A stretch of DNA of 64,000 nt, from positions 3,224,001 through 3,288,000 of the forward strand of contig NZ_CP150276.1 of the NCBI RefSeq assembly GCF_037977235.1, written 5' to 3'. The stretch is from Paenibacillus sp. FSL K6-0276. Lineage in GTDB: Bacteria; Bacillota; Bacilli; Paenibacillales; Paenibacillaceae. The translations under genes were made by a program, and so were the position numbers. Of the stretch, positions 51,393-59,711 are shown piece after piece. The notes beneath the pieces were generated by a model that did not search any database, was not told the origin of the DNA, and saw only the letters and a program-made list of their open reading frames with translations. Every line of letters begins with the position of its first letter. Position 1 is the stretch's first letter.

Positions 51393-52850
51393 CTAGACAT
51401 CTGATTCAGGCAAGGTAGCTTGATTGTGTGCTACTTGATCTGAACTGACCTCAGGCAGCTTCTCAGTAAGTGGCAACACTACGGTAACTTCAGTTCCGCT
51501 TCCAAGCTCACTTTCCATTTCGAGCTTCCCGTTATGAAGTTCCACGATTTGTTGGGAGATGGCTAGTCCTAAACCCGTTCCTCCGTTCAACGCATCCACT
51601 TGAAAGAAACGGTCTTTAACTCTGGAGATATGTGCATCACTAATACCTATTCCACTATCACGCACCATGATAGCAGTCTCTGTAGCTGACAGTCTCTTCG
51701 CAGACAATTCTATACTGGAATCCTCATGGGAGAATTTCACCGCATTGTCTACCAGATTCAAGAACACTTGCTTTAGACGATTGGCATCTCCTTTTACAAA
51801 GATTCCATCTTCACATTCTAGGAGCAAGTGGATTCGTTTCTTCTCTGCCTTGGCCCAAATATTAAGTATCGTCTCCTGAAGTAACACTTTCACATCAACA
51901 ATCCCAATGGACAGTTTCATTTGGTTCTGCTGCAGCTTTGAAAAGTCGAGAATCTCCTCCACTAGACCAATCAAACGTTCACTTTCTTTGGAAATGATGC
52001 TAACTCCAAGCTTCGTCTCCTCCGGATCATAGCCACCAGAGACCAAGGTTTCACTCCACCCCTTGATACTTGTAAGGGGTGTCCGCAGCTCATGTGAAAT
52101 GGACGAGATGAAATCATCCTTAATCTGATTGCTGCGCACAATTTCCTGAGCCATATAATTCAGCGTAGAAGCTAGCTCACCAATCTCAAACTTGTAGTTT
52201 CCCTTAATTCGCACATTAAATCTGCCCTTAGCCATCTGGGCTGAAACCGCCGTAATGTTATTGAGCGGCTTTACGATTGAATTGGCAAGTCCGAAGCTGA
52301 ACACGATAACAACAGCCATGACAGCTGCACCTATACCAATTGACAGTAATGTAAGATTAAGCAAATCATTGTTAATACCTTCTAGTGAAGTAAGATATCT
52401 TAGAATATACGTATCACGTCCGTGAACCTGCAGCATCTTTGACACAGCCATAACACTCTCGTTAGTACCACTCTGGCGCCCTACCCAGCGGCCAATACTG
52501 CCCCCTACCGCTTCAGGGACATCACTAGTTGTAATGGTACGGTCTGGCTGAAAGCCAGTCGAACTGGTGATCATATCCCCATTCAGGGTCAATACTTCTA
52601 GCTCGGTTTTATCCAGCGCAAATCTCTCCAGTAGCACTTGCAGCTGGTTCGAGTTGTTATCGCCATCTAGCTCGTATTTATGAAAAAACGACTCTGCCGT
52701 GGTAATGTGATTTTGTATCTTGCTATATACACTGTCATAATAATACGTTCTGATGGCAAGCAGGAAGATAACTTCTACGAGGAGAAGCGCCAAAAAAACT
52801 ACAAGAATGTAGTGTAGAACAATTTGTCTGCGCATCCCCTTCTTAATCAT
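51393..52850 (-). CDS. Sensor histidine kinase, PhoR-like
   Basis: 485 residues from ATG 52850, which overlaps the stop of the response regulator gene (ATGA). Membrane segment near 11-32 (IVLHYILVVFLALLLVEVIF), extracellular domain of about 140 residues, second segment near 168-190, HAMP (SIVKPLNNITAVSAQMAKGR), HisKA with FISSISHELRTPLTSIKGW (His ~264), HATPase with VFLNLVDNAVKFSHED, DSGIGISDAH and GGTGLGLAIS. Senses an unknown envelope signal and phosphorylates the partner encoded just upstream. Confidence 0.93.
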   Translation of the reverse strand: MIKKGMRRQIVLHYILVVFLALLLVEVIFLLAIRTYYYDSVYSKIQNHITTAESFFHKYELDGDNNSNQLQVLLERFALDKTELEVLTLNGDMITSSTGFQPDRTITTSDVPEAVGGSIGRWVGRQSGTNESVMAVSKMLQVHGRDTYILRYLTSLEGINNDLLNLTLLSIGIGAAVMAVVIVFSFGLANSIVKPLNNITAVSAQMAKGRFNVRIKGNYKFEIGELASTLNYMAQEIVRSNQIKDDFISSISHELRTPLTSIKGWSETLVSGGYDPEETKLGVSIISKESERLIGLVEEILDFSKLQQNQMKLSIGIVDVKVLLQETILNIWAKAEKKRIHLLLECEDGIFVKGDANRLKQVFLNLVDNAVKFSHEDSSIELSAKRLSATETAIMVRDSGIGISDAHISRVKDRFFQVDALNGGTGLGLAISQQIVELHNGKLEMESELGSGTEVTVVLPLTEKLPEVSSDQVAHNQATLPESDV

Positions 52851-53545
52851 TGTACTTGGCCTTTCCATCTATATCCGTGTCCCCATACCGTTTGCAAAAA
52901 TTCTGGCTCTGACGGATTATTCTCTATCTTTTGACGCAGACGACGAATATTCACATCCACGATCTTGGGATCACCCATATACTCCTTGCCCCACACATGA
53001 TCCAGCAGAAGATCGCGGCTGAGCGGCGTATTTTCTTTTTCGAGAAAGTATTGGATCAATGAAAACTCCGTTGGTGTCAGTTCAATGGCTTCATTATCAC
53101 GTTTAAAATGTTTGGAAATAAGGTCCAAAGTAAATGGTCCTGAAACGAAAGAAACCTTCGCTGACTGTTCACGATGAACGTTCACTCGGCGCAGCAACGA
53201 TTGAATTCGAGCAATCAGTTCTGTCGGGCTGAATGGCTTGCTAACATGGTCATCCGCTCCTACAGATAAGGCATACACTTTATCTTGCTCTTGAACCTTG
53301 GCTGTCAGAAAAATAATACCCAAACGTTCATTGGTTTCTCTGACCCGTCTACATACTTCAAATCCATCAATACCCGGAACCATTACATCCAATAGAGCGA
53401 TATCAATATCAGGGATCGTGGTTAACTTGTGAAGAGCTTCATGCCCATCCGCAGCCTCTATCACTTCGAACCCATTACGCTTCAAGTTAATGACAATAAA
53501 ACTACGAATGGACTCCTCATCTTCCAAAATCAGTACTTTACTCAT
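52847..53545 (-). CDS. OmpR/PhoB-family response regulator
   Basis: 232 residues. Receiver domain with acidic EDEE at 8-11 and phospho-Asp in IDIALLDVMVPGIDGFEVCR (~53), Thr in FLTAKVQ and Lys in HVSKPFSP (~105); C-terminal winged helix (ELTPTEFSLIQYFLEKENTP ... DVNIRRLRQKIENNPSEPEF ... GYRW). ATG overlaps the end of the lipoprotein gene by 8 bases; AAAGGAAGGG upstream. Confidence 0.94.
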   Translation of the reverse strand: MSKVLILEDEESIRSFIVINLKRNGFEVIEAADGHEALHKLTTIPDIDIALLDVMVPGIDGFEVCRRVRETNERLGIIFLTAKVQEQDKVYALSVGADDHVSKPFSPTELIARIQSLLRRVNVHREQSAKVSFVSGPFTLDLISKHFKRDNEAIELTPTEFSLIQYFLEKENTPLSRDLLLDHVWGKEYMGDPKIVDVNIRRLRQKIENNPSEPEFLQTVWGHGYRWKGQVQ

Positions 53546-54827
53546 CTATTCCCTTCCTTTCTATAGGGGGAGCAATTTTATTGCTTCCTTCCTTTTGTGT
53601 ACTTTGTTCTAACTTACCGCGGTAGGCGATGACCTTGTCTGCATCACGTGCAAGCAGATCCCAACCGTCATTCTTCACACGGTCCCATTCAGAAGGAGAA
53701 AAGAAGGAAACCTCAGCAACCGTCTCACCGGTATCTGACATGATGAACTTAAGGTTCTCGTCCAGAACCGATTTCGTATCAACCGTCACCTTCCCATGCC
53801 ATTCCGGAGAAAAATTAATATTGAATCGATCCGATGGATCATGATATAGCTGGGTTGCGAAGGTCAGACCGTCTTTCCCATCCCATTTATAATAGGAGGT
53901 AAAGTATGGAATTTCAGCGGGGTCGAAATACTCCCATCCTTTAGGCGCCTCAAGCAATCCAATTTCAATAATGCCATCATGATCAATATCTTCGCTTGCA
54001 ATCCGACGATCTTTATAAGTCCGCGCATCACCTGGTAATACCACACGCAGCTTGTTATTCTCCATAACGACAATAGAGGTATAGGCAGATTGGGAATCCA
54101 CTGCAGCATCCAATACGATTCCTTCTTTATCCTTTGAGATTTTTCCTGCAACAATATTGTAATAATTATTAAAATAAGGGTCGATATTATCAAGCTTATC
54201 GAGTACCTTAAAGCCATCATTGTACTGATAGATCGAAATGGTTGCAAATTCATTTCTTTTAAAATAAACAACGGTGATGTCTTCAATTCCATCCCCATTA
54301 AGATCATCAATCATATATTTTGTATAAGGATGTGAAAGTACTTCTTCTAATGATCCAGTGGAATAGCTATAGACGACAAGACCCTTTTCTTCACCTTGTG
54401 AATAGCCGGTAACAATTTCAAGCTTCCCATCACCCGTCATATCCTTCAAATCAACCGACTCTAGTACAGATCCGTCGCCATCGAATACAAGCTTCTTGAC
54501 CCAAGTGTCGCCCTGTTTCTCCAGTATCATCCCGTGAATTATTACGGCTTCTCCTGGCGTCTTATAGAACACTAGCGTCTCCATAACTCCATCCTTGTTG
54601 AGATCCTCGGTAAAGATAGTACTATCATCGTCATTGGTCGGACGAATCAACGTGGAACCTGCTGGCATAAGTGAATTAATAGCAGCCATAAGTGTTGCTT
54701 TATCAGCAGACAATTGTGGGGATTTCATCTTAGAAACAGGATCACTGATGAAAGTACAACCCGACAGTACGGATAACGTCAGCGTTGCGGCAACAAGGCA
54801 CCTAAGACTTCTCATATTCAACTTCAT
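53538..54827 (-). CDS. Lipoprotein with FG-GAP/VCBS-like repeats
   Basis: 429 residues from ATG 54827, with AAGGGAAAG upstream. Lipobox TLSVLSGC (Cys ~24). Repeated Ca-binding-like loops D.N.DG: EDLNKDGVMETLVFYK, VDLKDMTGDGKLEIVTGY, DDLNGDGIEDITVVYF, EDIDHDGIIEIGLLEA, which suggest a beta-propeller of the integrin/VCBS kind. It sits between an ABC ATPase and a two-component system in one run; it may be a surface sensor for the kinase (inference). Confidence 0.82.
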   Translation of the reverse strand: MKLNMRSLRCLVAATLTLSVLSGCTFISDPVSKMKSPQLSADKATLMAAINSLMPAGSTLIRPTNDDDSTIFTEDLNKDGVMETLVFYKTPGEAVIIHGMILEKQGDTWVKKLVFDGDGSVLESVDLKDMTGDGKLEIVTGYSQGEEKGLVVYSYSTGSLEEVLSHPYTKYMIDDLNGDGIEDITVVYFKRNEFATISIYQYNDGFKVLDKLDNIDPYFNNYYNIVAGKISKDKEGIVLDAAVDSQSAYTSIVVMENNKLRVVLPGDARTYKDRRIASEDIDHDGIIEIGLLEAPKGWEYFDPAEIPYFTSYYKWDGKDGLTFATQLYHDPSDRFNINFSPEWHGKVTVDTKSVLDENLKFIMSDTGETVAEVSFFSPSEWDRVKNDGWDLLARDADKVIAYRGKLEQSTQKEGSNKIAPPIERKGIDE

Positions 54828-54855
54828 CACTCTTTCCCTTATCCGTGTCCTATAT

Positions 54856-55581
54856 TTAAAGATTTGCACGTTCTTGGATCGTTAATCTACGCCCCTTTAT
54901 ATCATGCTTAATTCTGCCATCTTCTAGTACCCAAAGACGTGTAGCAAAACGTTCCGCTAATTCAATAGGTAGTACCGATATAACGGTAAGACCGGTCTCT
55001 TTACATAACTTCCGCAATGTTTCCAAGACGCTCTCCGCGGATTTGGGATCTAATCCCGTAACCGGTTCATCCGCTAAAATCACTTTAGCACCGTGAGTCA
55101 ACGCTCTAGCAATCGCTACACGCTGCCTTTCTCCACCACTAAGTTGGCTTGTCTTCATCTTCGCCTTATCAAGGAGGCCAAGGGCATCTAATTCATCCAT
55201 TGCACCCATATAATCATCTGAACGTACCATCCCTGTGACCATCCGCCATAACGGCGTTTGTGCGGACTGGCCGACCAGTACATTTTTCAATGCAGTACGG
55301 TTAGGGTTGAGCTCTGCATTCTGCTCCAGGTAAGCCCACTCGCGGCGGATTTTTCTTTTACCTGTAAAGGCACTCGCCATTATATCTGTACCGTCCACTC
55401 TAAAATTCCCTCTATCCCACTTTTCACGCAACGCTAAACAACGCAGCAAAGTGGTCTTACCGCTGCCGCTAGCTCCAAGTATTGCTACGAACTCACCCGG
55501 TTCTAATTGAAACCCTATATCCTGAAGAACTGGATTTTTGTCTTCCCCAACTGCCTTGGCTAAGTGTTCAACTGTGATCAT
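54856..55581 (-). CDS. ABC transporter ATP-binding protein, PhnC-like, without permease
   Basis: 241 residues. Walker A GASGSGKTT (~36), YLEQNAELNPNRTALKNVLV (PhnC-like Q-loop region), signature LSGGERQRVAIARALT, Walker B VILADEPVTGLDPKS; the H-loop His is replaced (SVLPIELAERFATRL), which may lower ATPase activity. Resembles phosphonate importer PhnC, but no permease or binding-protein gene is adjacent. First gene of the run with the VCBS lipoprotein and two-component system. Confidence 0.85.
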   Translation of the reverse strand: MITVEHLAKAVGEDKNPVLQDIGFQLEPGEFVAILGASGSGKTTLLRCLALREKWDRGNFRVDGTDIMASAFTGKRKIRREWAYLEQNAELNPNRTALKNVLVGQSAQTPLWRMVTGMVRSDDYMGAMDELDALGLLDKAKMKTSQLSGGERQRVAIARALTHGAKVILADEPVTGLDPKSAESVLETLRKLCKETGLTVISVLPIELAERFATRLWVLEDGRIKHDIKGRRLTIQERANL

Positions 55582-55671
55582 AGTTCAGCCTCTCCCTGTC
55601 TTTATCTATAATCTATAGTGTACTCTGAAAGCCAGATGAATTTCCATGCGAGCACTCGTTCTTATCTTACC

Positions 55672-56850
55672 TCAAATTTTTTGTCGTGGCGAGAAAAATA
55701 ACCCAAGCAATCCGAACATGATATATAATGCACCCATTAAGCCGAAAATCCCCCCGCCCCAGCCGACTTGCATGAGCAAACCGCCGATACCTGGACCTAT
55801 TATACTGCCAATACTAAAATGGAAGGAAGCAACCACATTTGCAGCAGGCAGTAGATGGCGTGGTAAAATATCCGCAGCTAGACTAAGCCCTAACGAGAAA
55901 AAGGAGCCAACAAGTCCACCTGCAATCATCAACAGCACCATAGTTAATTTGAAATGGTCACCCGCTAGTGGCAGCAATGTGAAGGCAATTCCGCCTCCAA
56001 TCCCAGTTAGAATCAATACCTTCTTACGACCAAATCGGTCGCTCCATAAACCCAGTGGAAATTGTAACAACAGTCCTCCAATGCCCGCAAAAGGCAATAA
56101 GGCCGCAATTTGATCCGTACTGTATCCGATCCGGAGACCATACACTGGAAAGTTACTGTTTAAGCTTGCTTCCATGAAACCATATAAGAGTGCAGGGATT
56201 AAAGCGAACCATGCTAGACTGTAGCAACGGCCAAAACGGCGAACCTGACTTTCTCCACTCTCTACTTTATCTGGACGGGAATCCGGAAGCATAGTAACTG
56301 CAAGTATTAGGACCAATAAAAAAAGAAATGCTAGAACAATAAAAGGTATTGCCTGACCAAAGCGCAGCAGACTGATTCCCAGCGGCCCCAAGCTAAAGCC
56401 CAGACCATAGGACATCCCGTATAGGGAAAGATTTCGCCCGCGATGCTCGGCAGGTGTCATTAGCAGTACCCATAGCTGGGCGGCATAATTGATAGATGCA
56501 TCACCCACACCTACAAGTAGACGCAATACAAACCATATTTTGATTCCAGGAAAAAAAGGGAATAGGAGCAAGCTTACTAAAACTAGGCTTATCCCGCCAG
56601 CAATCAATTTTTTGAATCCAATCGCTCCTAGAACTCTTTCAGCAATCAAGGTCATTCCGAATGATCCTATGTATAGAGCAGCTGCATTTAGTCCATTAAG
56701 TGAAGAGGAAACTCCTTTTTGCTCCAATAGAATGGATAATACGGGAAGGAGCATCCCTTGGCTGAGTCCAGCCGCTATAGTAGCGGTAATAAGAATCATG
56801 AAATTCATTTTGCTGTTACTTCGAATAGATAATTTTGGCCGGTCTGACAC
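55672..56850 (-). CDS. MFS transporter
   Basis: 392 residues from GTG 56850, chosen because AGGGGG lies nine bases upstream. About 12 membrane segments: MNFMILITATIAAGLSQGML first; VLRLLVGVGDASINYAAQLW in TM4; FPLGLWSDRFGRKKVLILTG is the D-R-x-G-R-K motif before the second half. Likely efflux carrier of unknown substrate. Divergent from the ArsR-type gene at 56989, a possible regulator. Confidence 0.87.
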   Translation of the reverse strand: MSDRPKLSIRSNSKMNFMILITATIAAGLSQGMLLPVLSILLEQKGVSSSLNGLNAAALYIGSFGMTLIAERVLGAIGFKKLIAGGISLVLVSLLLFPFFPGIKIWFVLRLLVGVGDASINYAAQLWVLLMTPAEHRGRNLSLYGMSYGLGFSLGPLGISLLRFGQAIPFIVLAFLFLLVLILAVTMLPDSRPDKVESGESQVRRFGRCYSLAWFALIPALLYGFMEASLNSNFPVYGLRIGYSTDQIAALLPFAGIGGLLLQFPLGLWSDRFGRKKVLILTGIGGGIAFTLLPLAGDHFKLTMVLLMIAGGLVGSFFSLGLSLAADILPRHLLPAANVVASFHFSIGSIIGPGIGGLLMQVGWGGGIFGLMGALYIMFGLLGLFFSPRQKI

Positions 56851-56988
56851 AGATGATATCCCCCTATGATTAATAACGCTAATTTGATCTAACGCCAATT
56901 GGCAAACACCGAACATTATAGTGGACAACCCTCTTCAAAACAAGAGATAATATGAAGATGTTACGGATTTCCTGGGGGTGCATGAGAC

Positions 56989-57906
56989 ATGGAGTACGAA
57001 TTAAAGATTGACGTATCGCCGGTTTATGAACTGCTGGACAGTTTTATGTTATATGTAACTAGAAAATGGATCTCCAATTTGGACATTGGTCCCCACTGGA
57101 TAAGTGATGTGGAAGATCGCATTTCTCCTCATAAGGTAACAGCTTTAATGCAAGCCGCCGAGTGGCCTTTTACGGATTATGATGTGCTTTATGCCTGGGT
57201 TTACATTCGAGGACCCGCAACTTCAGTGCAGCATTTCTTAGATGATCTGGATTCAGCTTCCATAGAAGAATGTTATCAGCAAATCGCTCCGCTCATTCAG
57301 GAGTTTACGATTGAAGATGCTTTTCGGATCCGGAACAGCTATAGTCCACTCTTGCGTCTCTGGTACGAGCAATACTTCCGCCATGTGGAGCACAAAATAT
57401 TACCGCTATTAATTGAAGATGCTTCTGAGAAAAAAATGCTCGAAAGCAAAATGGACCCCATATCTTTAATTGAATATGCATCTGGCGGTGTAGTTTTCGA
57501 GGAGATCACGGATCTAAAAACGATTGTATTACTACCAACTGTTCATAATCGTCCGATTAACACCTACTGCTTCTACAAAACCATGGTGATCGTACAGTAT
57601 CCTGTAGATGTACCTTTAGAAGACGAAAATGAACCACCTATGGTGCTTTTGCGCATGACCAAGGCACTTTCCGACCCCACCAGACTTCGATTGCTTCGCT
57701 ATGTCGCACATGAACCCAAGTCGCTGTGGGAGATGCAATCTGATCTTAATCAATCCAGAGAAATGCTGATGCATCACCTTATGATTCTACGAGTAGCCGG
57801 CCTACTCCGCATCCATCTCAGAGGTGAACAAGACGAACGTTTCAGTATTCGTCCAGATGGCGCCTCAGAGCTTCAAATGTTCCTAGAGTCTTATATTTAC
57901 CTATAG
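56989..57906 (+). CDS. ArsR-type regulator with long N-terminal domain
   Basis: 305 residues. The first ~220 form an unknown mostly helical domain (ELLDSFMLYVTRKWISNLDI, FTDYDVLYAWVYIRGPATSV). The last ~80 are a winged helix of ArsR type: LLRMTKALSDPTRLRLLRYV, MQSDLNQSREMLMHHLMILR, GLLRIHLRG. This DUF5937-like plan is common in Bacilli. Divergent from an MFS transporter; 36 bases before the HAD gene, so possibly co-transcribed with it. Confidence 0.82.
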   Translation: MEYELKIDVSPVYELLDSFMLYVTRKWISNLDIGPHWISDVEDRISPHKVTALMQAAEWPFTDYDVLYAWVYIRGPATSVQHFLDDLDSASIEECYQQIAPLIQEFTIEDAFRIRNSYSPLLRLWYEQYFRHVEHKILPLLIEDASEKKMLESKMDPISLIEYASGGVVFEEITDLKTIVLLPTVHNRPINTYCFYKTMVIVQYPVDVPLEDENEPPMVLLRMTKALSDPTRLRLLRYVAHEPKSLWEMQSDLNQSREMLMHHLMILRVAGLLRIHLRGEQDERFSIRPDGASELQMFLESYIYL

Positions 57907-57942
57907 AACACTATACAGATACAGATCCAAGGAGTGAGAGAT

Positions 57943-58689
57943 ATGAAATACATGACACAACAGGTGATTTTCGATCTAGATGATACACTGGTCCACTGCA
58001 ACAAATATTTCGATCTGATTTTAGGGCAATATTTTGAACTGATGACAGATTGGTTTAATGAATTTGGCCCAAGCACCAGTGAATTACGTAACAAACAAAT
58101 AGAAATTGACGTGCACACGGTCAACACAAGTGGTCTTGCCAGCGATAATTTCCCTAAATCCCTAATCGCTACCTACCGTTATTTTTGCGCCAAATATAAT
58201 CGTCCGACGGACCGTTTTCAAGAGCAGCAATTACACAAGCTTGGACTAAGCGTCTACGACCAAGAAATCGAAGCTTACCCTGGCATGGTTGAAACGCTTG
58301 ATACTCTGAAGCAGGATGGTCACCATTTATTCCTGTACACAGGTGGAGACGATACGATCCAACAACGTAAAATTGAGCAAATGAAACTGGATGCTTACTT
58401 TGATGACCGGATCTATATTCGTCAGCATAAGAATGTTGAGGCGCTTGAAAATATTTTGACTACACAAGGCTTTGACCGCAAACGTACCTGGATGATTGGT
58501 AACTCGTTACGTACAGATGTACTTCCGGCAGTAACCGCAGGCATTAACAGTATCTATCTGAAGCAACAGAATGAATGGAGCTATAACCTTATTGAACTGG
58601 AGCATGAGATGCAGCAAGCTGTTAAGACCATTTCCTCCATTCATGAGGTGCCTCCTGTTATTCGTACAGCTACCCTGCAGAAACTCTAG
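57943..58689 (+). CDS. HAD-superfamily hydrolase
   Basis: 248 residues from ATG 57943 (MKYMTQQVIFDLDDTLVHCN), with AAGGAG eight bases upstream. HAD motif I FDLDDTL (~10-16), motif II LFLYTGGDDT, motif III region YIRQHKN, motif IV TWMIGNSLRTDVLPAVTAG. Cap of about 80 residues between I and II. A phosphatase for an unknown small phosphate; B. subtilis-type YsaA/PpaX-like. Confidence 0.88.
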   Translation: MKYMTQQVIFDLDDTLVHCNKYFDLILGQYFELMTDWFNEFGPSTSELRNKQIEIDVHTVNTSGLASDNFPKSLIATYRYFCAKYNRPTDRFQEQQLHKLGLSVYDQEIEAYPGMVETLDTLKQDGHHLFLYTGGDDTIQQRKIEQMKLDAYFDDRIYIRQHKNVEALENILTTQGFDRKRTWMIGNSLRTDVLPAVTAGINSIYLKQQNEWSYNLIELEHEMQQAVKTISSIHEVPPVIRTATLQKL

Positions 58690-58792
58690 GTGCAACGTAA
58701 CCTCAGACATTGTTACAAATGACATATCTACTCTACCTCTTGGATGATTATACTATTTTAGTACAATTCCCATATGAGGTAGGAGATGAGAT

Positions 58793-59518
58793 ATGAACAA
58801 GAAAGTGAAGTCCAACCATTCTCGAACTAACAAACAAATGCTTCCCATGCTCTTAGGCGTAGTTGTAGTAATCCTTATCGCTGTTATTGTCTTCATTCTA
58901 AATGACAAGACGGACAGTACAGAGGGACTACCTAACTACACCGACGTGAAGGGAAGCATTGTTGTTGATGGGCTGAAATACGAAAAGCAACCTCATCTTG
59001 GTAGTCCTGATGCCACAATCAAAGTCATCGAATTTGCAGATTTCAAATGTCCTCCCTGCAAAAATTGGACGGAGAAATATCTAGATACTTTTGTTAAAGA
59101 CTACGTGGATACCGGAAAAGTTGAGCTCTTCTTCATGAACTTTGCCTTCTTGGATCGAGATTCCTATCTTGCTGCAAGCGCAGGTGAAGCCATTTATAAG
59201 CAAAGCAACGAGAAGTTCTGGGAATACCTCCATAAGCTGTACGCCAATCAAGGCGATGAGAGCAAAATCTGGGCTACTCAGAAGTTCATTCTAAATTTCG
59301 TCAAAAATAACATTGAGGGCATTGATTACGCACAATTCGAGACAGATCTCAAGAATCACACCTACATGTTCGATGTAAAAGAAGACTTCAAGATCGCTGG
59401 ATCCTACGGGGTTAATGGAACACCTAAGTTTATGGTGAACGGAGTACTACTTCCGGACTCATCCTATGAAGGGCTAACTGCAGCGATTGAAGCGCAGCTG
59501 GCTAAAGCCACTGAATAA
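58793..59518 (+). CDS. DsbA/BdbD-like membrane-anchored thiol-disulfide oxidoreductase
   Basis: 241 residues. One N-terminal membrane segment (MLPMLLGVVVVILIAVIVFI), then thioredoxin_4 domain: IKVIEFADFKCPPCKNWTEK with active-site CPPC (~86-89), and cis-Pro in NGTPKFMVNG near 215. Exposed outside, it probably forms or isomerises disulfides in exported proteins. A BdbC-type quinone partner is not in the window. Confidence 0.9.
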   Translation: MNKKVKSNHSRTNKQMLPMLLGVVVVILIAVIVFILNDKTDSTEGLPNYTDVKGSIVVDGLKYEKQPHLGSPDATIKVIEFADFKCPPCKNWTEKYLDTFVKDYVDTGKVELFFMNFAFLDRDSYLAASAGEAIYKQSNEKFWEYLHKLYANQGDESKIWATQKFILNFVKNNIEGIDYAQFETDLKNHTYMFDVKEDFKIAGSYGVNGTPKFMVNGVLLPDSSYEGLTAAIEAQLAKATE

Positions 59519-59533
59519 TTATAAAGCTAGCAA

Positions 59534-59634
59534 TACAAGCATTAACCCCTTCGGCGTCCTTATAAGGACGGTAAGCATTTAAGCGAGAAATTTAAGACAT
59601 AAAGTATGGTGTGAAACTTATACTTTCTTATATT
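59534..59634 (+). repeat. Dispersed structured element, copy B
   Basis: About 101 bases matching 19799-19897. CGTCC/GGACG hairpin with a TTATAA loop in place of CTAAA; AAAGTAT pairs with ATACTTT in the 3' half. Lies in sense downstream of the DsbA-like gene. Confidence 0.75.
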
Positions 59635-59635
59635 A

Positions 59636-59685
59636 AAAAAAAGGTGTCTCTGCCATGTATCCATCATGGCTAAAGACACCTTTTT
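59636..59685. terminator. Bidirectional terminator of dsbA-like gene and topB
   Basis: AAAAAGGTGTCT ... GCCATG/CATGGC ... AGACACCTTTTT with T-runs both ways. Confidence 0.85.
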
Positions 59686-59711
59686 GCTGTACATACAATC
59701 TTTCCGATCGA

